From Theropithecus gelada (lineage: Eukaryota > Chordata > Mammalia > Primates > Cercopithecidae), in the NCBI RefSeq assembly GCF_003255815.1, contig NC_037680.1, forward strand, positions 7,623,930-7,687,929: a DNA stretch of 64,000 nucleotides, written 5' to 3'. The first letter of the stretch is position 1; the number at the start of each line of letters is the position of its first letter. Under the pieces are notes generated by a model. That model made no database searches and was not told the DNA's origin. It saw only the letters and a list, made by a program, of their open reading frames with translations. The position numbers and the translations under genes are program-made. Below are positions 32,259 to 45,196 of the stretch, in pieces.

Positions 32259-32442
32259 TTTCTTTTTCTTTTTTTTTTTTTGAGACGTAGTCTTGCTCTG
32301 TTGCCCAGGCTGGAGTGCAGTGGTGCGATCTCGGCTCACTGCAAGCTCCACCTCCCGGGTTCACTCCATTCTCCTGCCTCAGCCTCCTGAGTAGCTGGGA
32401 CTACAGGTGCCCGCCACCGCGCCCGGCTAATGATTTTTTTTT
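32227..32442 (-). mobile_element. 5'-truncated AluY-like element with (TTTTTC)n tail
   Basis: The tail is a (CTTTTT)n run at 32239-32270, followed by the reversed right arm, including 'ctgcaagctccacctcccgg' and 'ttcactccattctcctgcc'. It stops at 'gcccggctaatg', the A-linker, so the left arm is missing. 'gatttttttt' on both sides suggests true 5' truncation at insertion. Confidence 0.9.
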
Positions 32443-32479
32443 GATGTCCTCTCACATGATGTTCCTTATACTGGGAATA

Positions 32480-32660
32480 TCCTCTCTTCACTTACTCTCA
32501 CTTTATCTTTTATACTCAACACTCAGCTCAAGTATATGTCTTCAGAGTCTTTCTGATTGCTCAGTCTGAGTTATGTGTTCTCTTTTTCATCCTCCTCTTC
32601 TTCCCTGCTGTGATTACATCAACGCATATTTGCCATATTACTTTGTCTATTTTCTGCCAC
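32480..32660 (+). mobile_element. Possible L2 3' fragment
   Basis: 'ctcagctcaagtatatgtct...agagtctttctgattgctc' and the following pyrimidine-rich part resemble L2 3' sequence, but divergence is high. Confidence 0.35.
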
Positions 32661-33430
32661 GAGACTTAGAATTAGATTGAAGAGTAACTGGTAAAGGATG
32701 GCTGCTAAATTGTATTCTTTCACCTAAATTAATTTAAAGGTGTTTATATGTAAGCAAGTATCTGAAATAAAATAATTAAAGAAAATATTTCAACAGGAGT
32801 CTTAACACTGTATTTGTCCATGATTGAACGTTTATGTAGCTCACACAGCCAAAAATCATGAAATTTAGATCAATATTTTTTCTGAAAATGGGAATATATA
32901 GTTTATATTTTTATTTAGTAGGTCTAGTTCAAAGGTGTTTCTTCACTGAATTAACAATTTTAAAGGAAATTTAGAGCCACTGAAAAATATTATATTTACA
33001 AAAAAATGATTGTAAACCGGATGATTTATGCTGATTCTTTCTAGAAGTATGCTAATAAACCTATATGGACATTATTGTTGCAATGGCAAAGATCACTTTT
33101 ACTTCTATACTTTAAAAATTAGGATATAATAAAATTTTCATGAGTTTCTATGTAGTGCTGAAAAAGTAAAAAATTATGTTGTGGACAACCAAACTGTGAT
33201 ATTCCTTCCAAATTAAACAAGGAAACTCTAAGACCACAAAAATGACTAACTTCTTTTTCTTTTCACTGACATATTTTCTGAGTGATTTTTCCTTCCTTGC
33301 CAACGAAAATTCTAATACTACTTAAAACTTCCACCTCCTAGTTAAAAATATTAAAATATCCAATTTCTGATTTTTTCCAATGTCATAAAGACAGCCAATG
33401 AAAAATCGGTGTTCATGGGTTTTTTGTTTC
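32661..33430. other. Intergenic, nothing recognised
   Basis: AT-rich, with no frame and no assignable repeat. Confidence 0.5.
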
Positions 33431-36400
33431 ATCATGGCAGATTAGAAGCATTGCTAGCACACCTCTCCCACTTGGAAGGGCAAAATAAAGGAAATTCACG
33501 CCATAAACACTTCTTTTCAATAAGTGATTCAGGAACTGAACAGGAAACTGAAAGATTCCACAGGCCCTTTGAAGGAAGTACCAGGCTGCAGCCTACGCCG
33601 TGAGTCAGTCAAAGGCCTGTGAGTCCTCCGAGTATGAGAGTGGGAGAGGCTGTCTCCAGGATACACACTCTCACCAGGGATCTTGAAAGTACAGGCCACA
33701 GAGGATGGTATGAACCCTACCCAGCACAGGAACTGATTTGGGGAAGGTTATGGAATATAAAAGTAGGAACAGCACAGAGAAGACCTCTGCCTGCACTCCT
33801 AGTCTCCAGCATAGACCAAGGGAAGCCATTCATATTTTTCCTCACAGAGGACCCTGCAGAGGTCGGCCAAATAGTTTAGGCAGTTGTCACAGGTTGAAAG
33901 AAACACTCAACTGGGATTTGAAATACAACCTTGGGTGGAGACAAACTTCCTTGACCACAGTTGGGGAAGGACAAGTGAAAAGCAGGCTGTAGCCACAAGC
34001 ACAGGAGCCAGGCACCTGGCCTCGTGGGAAGACAAGGAGGAGTGTATCTTGGAAGCCACAGTTGCTGTCTCAACAGGGAAAGCTGATGACCTGAGGCGTT
34101 TGTGAGTTCTGAGTGCAGGCTGCCTGGAGCTTAGCTCACTGCTGCTAGTGACACACTTAACACAAAGGACAGAAACTTTTGGGAGCTTTATGACCCTGCC
34201 CATTGCCTGAGAAACCAGAGTATCTTTCTGGGCAACATAAGGCAATCAAAATCCCACTGCTGCTACCACAGAGGGTGCTCTCTGTTTCACCTCCTGGCTG
34301 GAGGCCAACCAATAATCCATTACAGCACCTCCTGGTAGAAAACCACTGCACCCAGGAAGGAGAAAACAGCTGTGCAACTTCAGTTGTCACCACCACCTGC
34401 ACCAGTATGGCTAACCAGGAGGTCCTAAGTCTGTCCACGTGACCATTTCCCTACTAGTATAACTGGTATTTGAAAAAGCCAACACACTAAGGCTATCTAA
34501 AACCAAGGAATCTCACAGAGTCTCTGTCACTACCCTGCCATCCCCATGAGAGCTGTTCCCACTGCTGGGAGACTTGAGGACAGGTCACATCACTGGATCC
34601 CTTGAAGACATTCCGCAGTACCAGCCTAGAGTGTGGCAACTTCACTGGGGGGATAGACCCAGAGGAACAACAACACTCACCGTAGTCTGTCTCCAAGGGG
34701 ATTCTAGGGGAAGTGGGGGTGCACCACAAAAAGGGAACACACTGTGGGCTAAAAGAATCCAGACCACAGGCCTTGAGCACCAATCAGATCTTTCAGCTGG
34801 TGGTGAGTTTCTTTCAGCAGAGGCACAGTTGCAGTTCTGGGATCAGCAGGGAAAGTCTGCAGCTCCAACCCAACAGACAACTCTGGTATGTGTGAAGGAT
34901 GTTGGAGAAAGGGAAGTATTTCCTCCTCATCCATCACCACAGGCACAAGTAGGGCTTTTCCCGTGGGAGCTTGGCATGGGCACAACTATAGACAGCCTTT
35001 CTGGAACGTGTCAGGGTGACTGCACCTGCAAAGGCTCACAATTCCTCTCTACTTGGAACATCAACATTGCCACAGATGAAAAGAGGTGTGTGTCTTATTT
35101 GAATACCTATATCACTGGGACAGAAGTATGGCTGGGTCATGGGTAGCTTTCCTACTGTCCTGGCAGGGGAGCTGGGGTGGCTCCAACCCTTTCTCCTGAT
35201 AAGCCCTCAGTGAGACTCACTGAGAGCTCCTCCATCCACTCTATCAAGGCTGGGACCTCTGCCTATATTGGGTATTGCATTTACCCACCTGATTTAGCCA
35301 CAACTAATTCCTACACTGGGACATCTCCTCTATTGGCCTAAAGCCCTGACCATCAAACCAATAAAATAAATACTGAGCAAAAATAAATAAATAAGAAAGT
35401 GCATGCCATGGGGGTATGAGAAAAAGCTTCAAGAGACCTCTACTATTCCAACCCTATAGAAAACAGTGAACTTGCTCACACACTGAGCATATTGCTACTA
35501 CAACCAGCATATGAGAAAGTCATCATACAAAGATTTTCTATAACCAAGGAAGTCTTACTGAATTTTCACTGCTGAAAACACCAAGAACTCAATTAGGCTG
35601 CAATTAATTTTAAACATTAAAGTCACAGACATAAGGGGAAAACAATAAATTAAAGAAAAAGTCAAATCAAATATAAATTGAAGAATAATTAGAATAAATA
35701 GTCCACCCAAATGAGAAGGAAGGAGAAAATGACTCTGATAACATGACAAAACAGAGTTCTATAACAGCTCCAAAAGATTACACTAGCTCCCCAGCAATGG
35801 ACTCAAACCAAGTTGAAATATTTGAAATACCTGATACAGAAATCAGGAGGCTGATTATTAAGCTACTCAAGAAAATACTAGAGAAAGGTGAAGACTAACA
35901 TAAGGAAATTTAAAAAGGAGTTCAGGATATGAATGAAAAATTTTCTAGAGAGATAGATATCATAAAAAAATCAGGATTTCTGTAAATGAAAGATACACTT
36001 AGGGAATTTATGAAATAGAGTGGAAATTTTTAACAATAGACTAGGACAAGTAAAGGAATTTTAGAACTTGAAGACAAGGCTTTTTTATTAAGCCAGTCAG
36101 ACAAAAATAAGAAATAATAATAATAAAAAATGAACAAAGTTTCCAAGAAATATGGGATTGTGTAAAATCGACAAACTTAAGAATAATTAGTGTTCCTGAG
36201 GGAAAAGAGAAAACCTCGGGAAAATTTATTTGAGAGTAAATTGAGGAAAACTTCCCTGGTCTGGCTAGAGATTTAGTTATCCAAATCCAAGAAGTTTAAA
36301 GAACTCTTGGGAAATTTATTGCCAAAAGATCTTCACCAAAGTGCATAGTCATCAGGCTATCTAACATCAACATAAAGGAAAGAATTCTAAGAGTAATAAG

Positions 36401-38482
36401 ACAAAAGCATCAGGTAACCTATAAAGGAAAACCTATCAAACTAATGTCATACTCCTCAGGAGAAACCTTACAAGCTAGAGAAGATTGGGGTCCTATCTTC
36501 AGTCTCCTCACACAGAAAAAGCAAGAATTTTGTATCCAGCAAAAGTAAGTTTCAAAAAATGAAGGAGAAATAAAGTCATTTTCAGACAAACAAATGCTGA
36601 GGGAATTTGGCACTACCAAACCAGCACTATAAGAAATGCTAGAAGGAGTTCTAAACTTTGAAACAAAGGCTCAGTATGCACCAAAATAGAATCTCTTGAA
36701 AGCTTAAAACTCACAAGGCCTAAGAAACAATAACATACACAAAAAATCAAAGTATCTAGGTAAACATCAAACATAATGAAGAGTATCTCACATCCCAATA
36801 TTAACATTAAATGTAAATGGCCTAAATGGTTCACTTAAAAGATATGAAATGGCAGAATAGATAAAAAATTACAAACCCCAAATACCTGCCATCTTGAAGA
36901 GACTCACCTAACATGGAAAGATTCATATAAACTTAAGGTAAAGGGGTGGAAAAAAGTTATTTCATGCCAATGAAAACCAAAAGTGAGACGTAGCTGTTCT
37001 TATATCAGACAAAACAGACTTCAAAGTAACAACAGTAAAAAAAAGACAAAGAAAGTTATGATAAATAATAAAAGGATCAATCCAACAAGAAGATATTACA
37101 ATTCCAAATTTATATGAACCTAACACTGGAGCTCCCAGATTCACAAAACAATTACTACTGAAACTAAGAAATGAGATAGACAGAAATACAATACTAGCGA
37201 GAGACTTCAATACACCACTGACAACACTAGGCAGATGATTGAGAAGAATTCAACAAAGAAACAATGGATTTAAATAACACACTAGAAAAAATTGACTTAA
37301 GAGATATTTACAGGACTTTCTACCCAAGAGCTGCAGAATATACATTCTTCTCATCAGCACATGGAACATTATCTAAGACAGACCATATCATAAGCCACAA
37401 AACAAGTCTTCAATAAATTTTAAAAATTGAAGTCACATCAAGTATCTTCTTAGACCATAGTGGAATAAAACTAGAAATCAACTCCAAATAGAATCCTCAA
37501 AACTATACAAATACGTGGTAATTATATAATATGCTCCTGAATATTTTCTGGGTTAACAGTGAAATAATGATGGAAATTTAAAAACTCTTTGAATGGAATG
37601 ATAATAATGACACAAGTTATCAAAGCCTTTGGGATACAGCAAAAGCAGTGCTGAGTGTAAAGTTGATAGCATTAAATGGCTACATCAAAAAGTCTGAAAG
37701 GATACAAATTGACAACCTCATGTCACACGGCAAGCAACCAGAGAAACAAAAGCAAACTAAACCCAAAGCTAGAGGAAGAAAAGAAACAACAAATATCACA
37801 GCAAAACAATAGAAAATTAATACAAAATAATATAAAAGATCAATGAAACAAAAATTTTTTCTTTGAAAATATAAACAAAATTGATAAACCATTAGCTAGA
37901 ATAACCAAGAAAAGAGAAGATCAAAATAAGCTTAATTAGAAATGAAACTGGAGACATTACAACAAACACCACAGAAATGCAAAAATGCATTCCAGAGTAC
38001 TATGAACACCTTTATGTGCATAAACTAAAAAACTTAGAGTAAATGAATACTGCAAAATACCCTCCTAGATTAAATTAGAAAGAAATAGAAACCCTGAACA
38101 GACCAAAAACAAGCAGGGAGATTGAAACAGTGATGTAAAAATTACCAATAAATAAAAGCCCAGAACTAGATGTATTCACAGATGAATTCTACTAGATACA
38201 CAAATAAGAATTGGTGCCAACCCTACTGAAAGTATTCCAAAAGATTGAGAAGGAGGGAATCCTCCCTAAATGATTCTATGAAGCTAGTATCTCCCTAATA
38301 CCAAAACCGGGAAACAACATAACAAAAAAAGTAAGCTACAGACAACATCCCTGATGAACATAGATGCAAAAATCCTCAATAAATTACTAGCTAGCCAAAT
38401 CCAACAGCATATCAAAAAGATAATACATCATCATCAAATGGGTTTCATACCAGGGATGCAGGGATAGTTTAACATACACAAG
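33431..38482 (+). mobile_element. Old near-complete 5' two-thirds of an L1 (L1PB/L1MA-like), plus strand
   Basis: Starts 'catcatggcagattagaagc', the L1 5'-end motif, followed by a ~2.2-kb GC-richer 5'UTR (33431-35650). ORF1 remnants occupy about 35690-36650 and ORF2 remnants about 36790-38482 (endonuclease and first part of RT), with 'caaatgggtttcataccagg' near 38436-38455. It stops inside RT, where an inverted piece begins. Stops occur in every frame; the 190-codon frame at 34574-35146 lies in the 5'UTR and has no L1 protein content. Confidence 0.85.
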
Positions 38483-38939
38483 TCTTCTGTTCTACTAATT
38501 TACATTCCCACCAGCAAGGTGTAAGCATTTTCTTTTCCTCACATCCACACCAACATCTATAGTTTTTGATGTTTTATTAATGGCCATTTTTGAAGGAGTA
38601 AGGTGGTACCTTATTGTGGTTTTAATTTGCATTTCCCCAATAATTAGTAATGAACTTTTTAAATATATGTTTTTTGGACATTTGTATATTTTCTTTTGAG
38701 TAATGTCTACTCATGTCCTATGTCCACTTTTTTGATAGGATTGTTTTATCTTGCTGATTTGTTTGAGTTCCTTGTAGATGCTGGATACTAGTCCTTTGTC
38801 AGATGCGTCCTTCGCAAATGTTTCCTCCTATTCCATGGCTTGTCTGTTTACTCTGATTATTATTTCTTTTGCTGTGCAGATGCCTTTTAGTTTAAATAAG
38901 TATTATGTATTTATTTTTGTTTATGTTGCATTTGCTTTG
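38483..38939 (-). mobile_element. Inverted L1 ORF2 segment
   Basis: Antisense ORF2 C-terminal sequence: 'tttacattcccaccagcaag', 'ttattgtggttttaatttgc', 'tttgtcagatgcgtccttcg', 'tttgctgtgcagatgccttt'. Its L1 position lies between that of the sense part to the left (which ends in RT) and that of the sense 3' end to the right. Confidence 0.85.
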
Positions 38940-39124
38940 GGTCTCTCTCACCTGTTGCCGTGTAAAATGTTTCTTTGCTTCTCTTTCACCTTCCACCATG
39001 ATTGTAAGTTTCCCAAGGCACCCCCGCCAGCTATGCAAAACTATGAGTCATTTAAACCTCTTTCCTTTATACATTACCCAGTCTCAGGTATGTCTTTATA
39101 GCAGTGTGAGAATGGACTAATACA
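38940..39124 (+). mobile_element. 3' half of a THE1/MST LTR
   Basis: Begins abruptly at 'tctcacctgttgccgtg' in mid-LTR, keeps 'caccttccaccatgattgta' and 'cagtctcaggtatgtcttta', and ends at the true LTR end 'atggactaataca'. The 5' half is absent. Confidence 0.85.
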
Positions 39125-39480
39125 TACCATAGGAAATACTACTCATTCATAAAAAGGAATGAAATAATGCCTTTGCAGCGACTTGGATGGAGCTAGAAGC
39201 CATTATTCCAAGTGAAGTGATTCAGGAGTGGAAAACTGAAAACTGTATGTTTTCACTTATAAATGGAGCTAAGCTATGACTACACAAAGTCATACAGAGT
39301 GATATAATGTACTTTGAGAATCAGAATGGGGAGAGTAGCAGGGGGACTAGGGATAAAAAACTACATTTTAGGTACAGTGTACGCTACTCAGGTGATGGAG
39401 GCACTAAAATCTCAAAATTCACCATTCATCCATTAACAAAAAATCACTTGTACCGCAAAAATTATTGAAATACAAGTTAA
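39125..39480 (+). mobile_element. L1 3' end, sense orientation
   Basis: 'cattcataaaaaggaatgaa' and 'cttggatggagctagaagcc' are the end of ORF2, followed by 3'UTR sequence to an A-rich end near 39480. It probably belongs to the same L1 as 33431-38482. Confidence 0.82.
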
Positions 39481-40314
39481 AAGCAAAAAGGAATTGTTGT
39501 TCACTTCCCTATTACCTTTTTAGAATTACCCAATATGTCTCCGACCTGGTGAGATTTCTTTCCCAGATCTCCCTTACTTAGATATTCTGTATTTCCCTGG
39601 ATTTCATTTTCTCTTCCAGCATGAAGCAAAATACACAAACCTAATGGTTTTCTTTTTTTTAACTGCAAATGAGTTCTAGATGGACTTTGTCTTTGGTCTG
39701 TGAGACTCCAGATGATTAAGCATAAAGCAAACATTTCACAAGTGATGTTTTAATTTATAGACCAGGAGTTTGGCAATAATGTTAAGTGCAATTAGAAGCA
39801 ATGTGTTGCCTAGATACTTAAGTTCTAGATTAATTTCATCGTCTTCACAGTTCTAGAACCTCATTTCTGGACTGGGACCTGAGCATTAATGTCCCCTGTA
39901 TGACTGGACTGAAGTGTTTGGGGTCTATCCTTTAACCAGGTGAAAGAAAGAAACAGGTTAAGCTTCTATTTATTGCTTCTAGGATTGACCTTACCTACTT
40001 GTTATGCATTCATTATGAACTATTGGGAAAAAAAATCAGTTAAATAAATAGTATTTTTTTCCAGCAAAATCTTAAGAGCTGGTGTTAATTGTGAGATGCA
40101 AATATTGCTTTTGTCTTAGGTCATTCCACCCTCCTCTTGTTGTGACTTTTGCCACATTATAAGCCTAGATATGTCCATAAACAGCAAATAAATGAGGTGT
40201 TCTCTTATATCTTAGCAATTAGATTCTTCCTGTTTTCTAGCCTCCATGCTTAGGTAGGAAATACCCAAGAATACATAGATCTCACATACTAACTGACCAT
40301 GAAATGTACATTAA
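39481..40314. other. Intergenic, nothing recognised
   Basis: No frame above 77 codons; no repeat assigned. Confidence 0.5.
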
Positions 40315-40430
40315 GAAGGCTATTATTTCATAGATGATGAAATGCAGGCTGACAAACCAGGGGACCAAATCATGAGCAGTTCCATCTCCAAATCTCGTTG
40401 CTTAATGGCGAGGTTTCTACCCTCCCACAG
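40315..40430 (-). mobile_element. MIR fragment, antisense
   Basis: 'ttatttcatagatgatgaaatgcaggctgac' and the following 100 bases keep the reversed MIR order, but diverged. Confidence 0.5.
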
Positions 40431-43350
40431 TTCCATTAAAGACATTCTAACAGTGTAAACAAGCAGGAGAGAAGACCCATTTCTGCAGCAGTCGTGATTA
40501 TGTTAGTAGGAGCCATCACATCTAATTACCTGATTAGAGAATCCTAACCGTCTTTCAAGTGTTGGCTTCAGTAATGGGAAGCAGTTAAGTCCAGATATGA
40601 GTAATTGGAGTTGATTTCACCACCTGAAATGAAAGCACATTTCTCTCAATGAAATGGTTCTGCCTCTGCCTTGTAATATTGGAGCTGATGTATGGTAAGG
40701 CACTTCTGCTCTTATATATTACCACTGATGACACATAATATATATTTCCTTTTAACTTTGTCATTTTTGCTAGAAGGAGAAATAAAATACAAACGTGAAA
40801 TTGGGACTAAAACTGTAGAGACTGACATTTATTACATTATTTGCAACAGACACAGTCATCTGGCATATTTTGTCTGGTTTGCATATCTGTATTCGGGGCT
40901 TGTTAAAAATGAATAATTGAACAAATATTTCCAAATAGGAGGACACTCTTCAGTTTGCTCCTTTGGACTTCTTTCTTCTTTGTGGTATACAAATATGACT
41001 TTAGTGCCCTAAGCCCAGTGAAAGTCAGGGAATTCAATGAAGAATTGCAGCTCAGTTTTTGGTGTCATCCTTAGAGCATTCAATTGGAACTTAAAAATAA
41101 AAGTGGTATAGACTTTTTGGAGAACAGTGTGTCAAAAATTGGCACCATACTTCCATGAAAAATTACTGTACTCAATGTCTGCTTATTGCTGCAATCACAA
41201 TCAGAATTTCCACAGGAAATCCATTCTCGTTGGCTGTCATCAATGAGCACTCACAACTTTACATGATGCACCCATTATTTCTCCCACTACCTCACTAAGG
41301 AGACCTAGGGGGCAAATGATTGGGTGGATGGCGAGTGTGTGTGTTGGAGGATTATTTTTGGAAAATATGATTATTTTCACACCCAGCATTTCCCCTACAT
41401 GAAAGAAGTACATAGACTAACTGGTAAAAGCTGAGGGAGTTAACTGTTAGCTGCTGTTGCAAAATGCCTTTCTTTGCCTGCCTTCTTTCTCAGCCAAAAT
41501 TCCATTTCACTAGATTTTGGAAGCTGTCTAAGTGCAATGAAATTTGATGACAGAAGGGTCTCTTTGAAGATAGGCAGTGTAACTCAACTCTGAGCCACAT
41601 CTCGCTCAGTATATAGTCAGTTAATCCATTTATTGGAGCAAACTCGACGTATATGATTATTATAAAAAGGTAATTGTGTCCTAGATATAACACCAATTCT
41701 TTTGAACTGCTCAAACTGCTTGTGGTGGAATACTTTGTTTTAACTTAATCAACCAAGCACTGAAGAGAAGAAAAAACAGTTTTATTTTTATAGAACACTT
41801 GTACACAAATGCAGACTTATGGATCATCAGCAACCTGAGTGTAATGTTAAAGAAATCCCTGTATAGAAATTCAGGCAAGCTTGTACCTTTTCTGGCTGTT
41901 GCCACTCGGCACAAGAGAGCTTTGAATGGTATGTGTATACATAATGAATACATGAATCATTATGTCATTATGAATATCATGAGCCATGTAGATTTGCATA
42001 CTTAACATTCAATGTGTTAATGAAATCATTTGCATTTTTCATTGATCAGCTTTAAAGAAAACTGCACTCACCTATTATAGTATTAAGTTTTTCATTAATA
42101 ATTTAGGCTATGAGCAAACGTATACAGCCAAAGATTTTTTTTTTGTCTCCTCCAAAATTATTTCTAATTTTCAGCGTTATAACTTCTCGGATGGTACAAC
42201 TGCCATATAATTTCATTAACAGCATTCTAGTTGTTGAACTGGCATCCCTGAAAATTAGGACACTAAGCCTTTTTTGAGTCTATTTTAACCTATGATTTGA
42301 CCAAAGGGTATTTTTTTGTCCAATCAATATGAGAAGGCTGTACATCTAATTTTGTTTTTAAATTAAGAACCAGGAAAACTTAGTATATATCAATTAGTTG
42401 TATCTTTCTAGCTATGATGCTTTGTTTTGATAATACTGCAAATGATTTCACCATCAGGACTTGGATGTAACACATGTAAAATGTAGCCCTTGAAATACTA
42501 CTCCCTCTAACACCCAGTCTGACAAATGTACTCGTTTACCAGTCATCTTCTCAGGAAAGAAACCTCAATCATTATTTACACTGGAAAATTAAGAGTTGTA
42601 TTTGTTCCTTCATTTTCATTATCCCTTAGGTACAATCAATAAGTGCAATAATGTACCTTCAAAATAGTTCCCAAATAACTCCATTGCCCCCATCTCGCTT
42701 TTTAACAATACCCTGTTCAAGCAGCTATCTTCATTTATTTCCACTATTGCATTGCCTCTTTCTGATATCTCTCTATGATTAAATCTTTCTAAGTATTTTT
42801 ATCGACAGCAACTGAAGTGATACACTTTTTAACATACATCATCACTATATTGAAATCCTGCTTGAAATGATGTAAGAGGTGGGTAAATCTTTTCTATTGA
42901 ATACATAAAGATATCCCTTTTCTTTCTAAAATGACATTAAATGACCATAACAGGTAAGGAAAAATAACAAGTATAAAAATGAGAAGAGATAGGGTTTAAC
43001 AATTTCAAAAAATCAATTAAATGAGCAATAACTGACTTGACACATCTCAGAAAACTTATGAAACTTACAAGGAGAAAAACCATAAGAAGCAGGTTATTTC
43101 TGTTGCAATTCTCAGAAACTAGGTGCATACAAGCACAGTTCAGAGTTGGATGAAAATCAGAAGGAATAATTGAAAGTTTCTATGAAAAGTAGTTATTTAA
43201 CACCAGATACTTTCCCCCATTCTAAGGGATCTGGGAAAACAGCAACACAAGGGAAGGACAAATAGATACTGATTTTAAAATGTTCATTTCCTTATTTCCT
43301 CGAGTTGTAGCATATTACATATATATGCACTATGCTCTTTTCACTCTATT
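40431..43350. other. 2.9 kb with no gene or assignable repeat
   Basis: AT-rich DNA. The 60-80-codon frames at 40692, 41490, 41711 and 42937 have no recognisable motif. Nothing else is supported. Confidence 0.5.
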
Positions 43351-43372
43351 TCTTCATTCATTCATTCATTCA
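43351..43372. repeat. (ATTC)n microsatellite
   Basis: Five perfect ATTC units at the edge of an old L1 fragment. Confidence 0.85.
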
Positions 43373-43772
43373 TGAGGATCTCATTCATTCTCACAGACTC
43401 ATAGTACTCTACTATATGAGCTGTACCATTATTTATTCAAACATTATCTTAAGTATGGGCTCATAGTTTTTTTCTTCCCAATTATTGTAATTACAAAGGA
43501 TGCCACACAAAACATTTTCTGGGAACCTATTTTTGTATTACTGGAAACATGTCTCAGAGTGAATTCTTAGAAGCGAACTTGGGGGATCAAAGAGTAAACA
43601 AACCTGTGTGGTTTTAGTTAGATGTTGCTAAATTCACCTCCTGAGGGAATGTACAGTTTTGTGGCCATTTCAACACAGCTTCTCGAAAAGAATGAGTGGT
43701 CAAAACGTTTTCAATTTTTAAAAAATTGTATAAGTGAGAATTGACATTGTCATGTAGTATATTTAAAGAAAC
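43373..43772 (-). mobile_element. Old L1ME-like fragment (antisense)
   Basis: 'gtgaattcttagaagcgaac' and 'gttagatgttgctaaattc' match the reversed L1ME 3' end in order. Heavily diverged. Confidence 0.6.
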
Positions 43773-44075
43773 TTTTTTTTTTTTTTTTTTTTTTGAGACT
43801 GAGTCTTACTCTGTCGCCCAGGCTGGAGTGCAGTGGTGCGATCTCTGCTCACTGCAAGTTCTGCCTCCCGCGTTCACGCCATTCTCCTGCCTCAGCTTCC
43901 CGAGTAGCTGGGACTAGAGGCGCCCAACACCAAGCCCGGCTAATTTTTTGTAATTTTAGTAGATACGGGCTTTCACCGGGTTAGCCAGGATGGTCTTGAT
44001 CTCCTGACCTCATGATCCGCCCGCCTCGGCCTCCCAAAGTGCTGGGATTACAGGCGTGAGCCACCACGCCCGGCC
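43773..44075 (-). mobile_element. AluY-like element, minus strand, with 9-bp target duplication
   Basis: Full-length, T20 tail at left. TAAAGAAAC at 43764-43772 is repeated exactly at 44076-44084. Y-type positions: 'cactgcaagttctgcctccc' and 'ttcacgccattctcctgcc'. Confidence 0.96.
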
Positions 44076-44796
44076 TAAAGAAACATTTAAGAATAGTTTT
44101 AGTTTATGGAAAAATTATACAGTAAAAAGACTTCCCATATACCCAGACTTTCCCTTATTACTACCTTCTTACATTGACTCAGCACTTTTGTCACAATTAA
44201 TAAACCGATATTGATACATTGTTATTAACTAAAGCCTATTCTTTATTAAGAATTCTAACTTTTTTCCTAATCTACTTTTTTTCTATTTTAAAATTCCATC
44301 CAAGATACCATTTTGTACATTTAGATGAGGTCTCCTTAGGCTACTCTGGCCATGGCAATTTGTCAGACTTTGTTTTATAGGATGTCCCTCATCTCTGTCC
44401 TGTCTGACATGTTTCTCATGATTAAACTAGGGTATGTGTTTACAGAAGGAAAAATATAAAAGTGAAGCATCATTTTCATATTCCAAGGGTTCGTACTATG
44501 AAGACTTGTCACTATTGAGGTGAACCTTGATCACAAATAGTATTTGTCTGGTTTCTTCATTGTAAAGTTACTCTTTTCCTCTTTTGTTCCCATGCATTAT
44601 TTAGAAGTCACCATGTACAGCCCATATTTAAGGAGGCAGTTATGCTTTACTTCCTTGAAAATGAAATCTAGATAAATTATCTAGAATTCTTCCGCTTGAG
44701 AAATTTGTTTACTCTCTATACATTTATTCCAATATTATATCAGTATGGACTCCTGAATAATAATTCTTGTGTTTCTTTGGCATGCCCCCTTCATTG

Positions 44797-44836
44797 TGTG
44801 TGCATGTGTGTGTGTATGTGTGTGTGTGTGTGTGTG
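44797..44836. repeat. (TG)n repeat interrupted by the THE1 insertion
   Basis: TG units run up to the first base of the THE1 5' LTR. GCGTGTGTGTG continues directly after its 3' LTR (47164-47174), so the element sits inside the repeat. Confidence 0.9.
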
Positions 44837-45196
44837 TGAAATATGGTTTGACTCTGTGTCCCCACCAAAATCTCATGTTGAATTGCAATTCCTAATGTTG
44901 GGGGAGGTACCAGATGGGAGTTGATTGGATCATGGGGGCAGATTTCCCCCTTGCTGTTCTCATGATAGACAGTGACTTCTTATAAGATCTGGTTGTTTAA
45001 AATTGTGTAGCACTTCCCCTTTTGTACTGTCTGTCTCCTGCTTTGTCATGGTAAGACATACTTTTGTAACTTTCCTGAGGCTTCCTAGCCATGCTTCCTG
45101 TATAGTAGGAAGAATTGTGAGTCAATGAAACGTCTCTTCTTCATAAATTACCCAGTTTCAAGTACTGTTTGATAGCAGTGTGAGAACAAATATAGA
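44837..45196 (+). repeat. THE1 5' LTR
   Basis: Starts TGAAATATGGTTTGACTCTG; ends in a degenerate 'gagaacaaatata' where 'gactaataca' is usual. Confidence 0.88.

Noticed and set aside
34574..35146. 190-codon plus-strand frame
   Set aside because: Located in the 5'UTR of the old plus-strand L1, before ORF1; no L1 or other domain.
43351..43372. Short ATTC array considered as a CRISPR-like or regulatory array
   Set aside because: Simple tetranucleotide repeat with no spacers.
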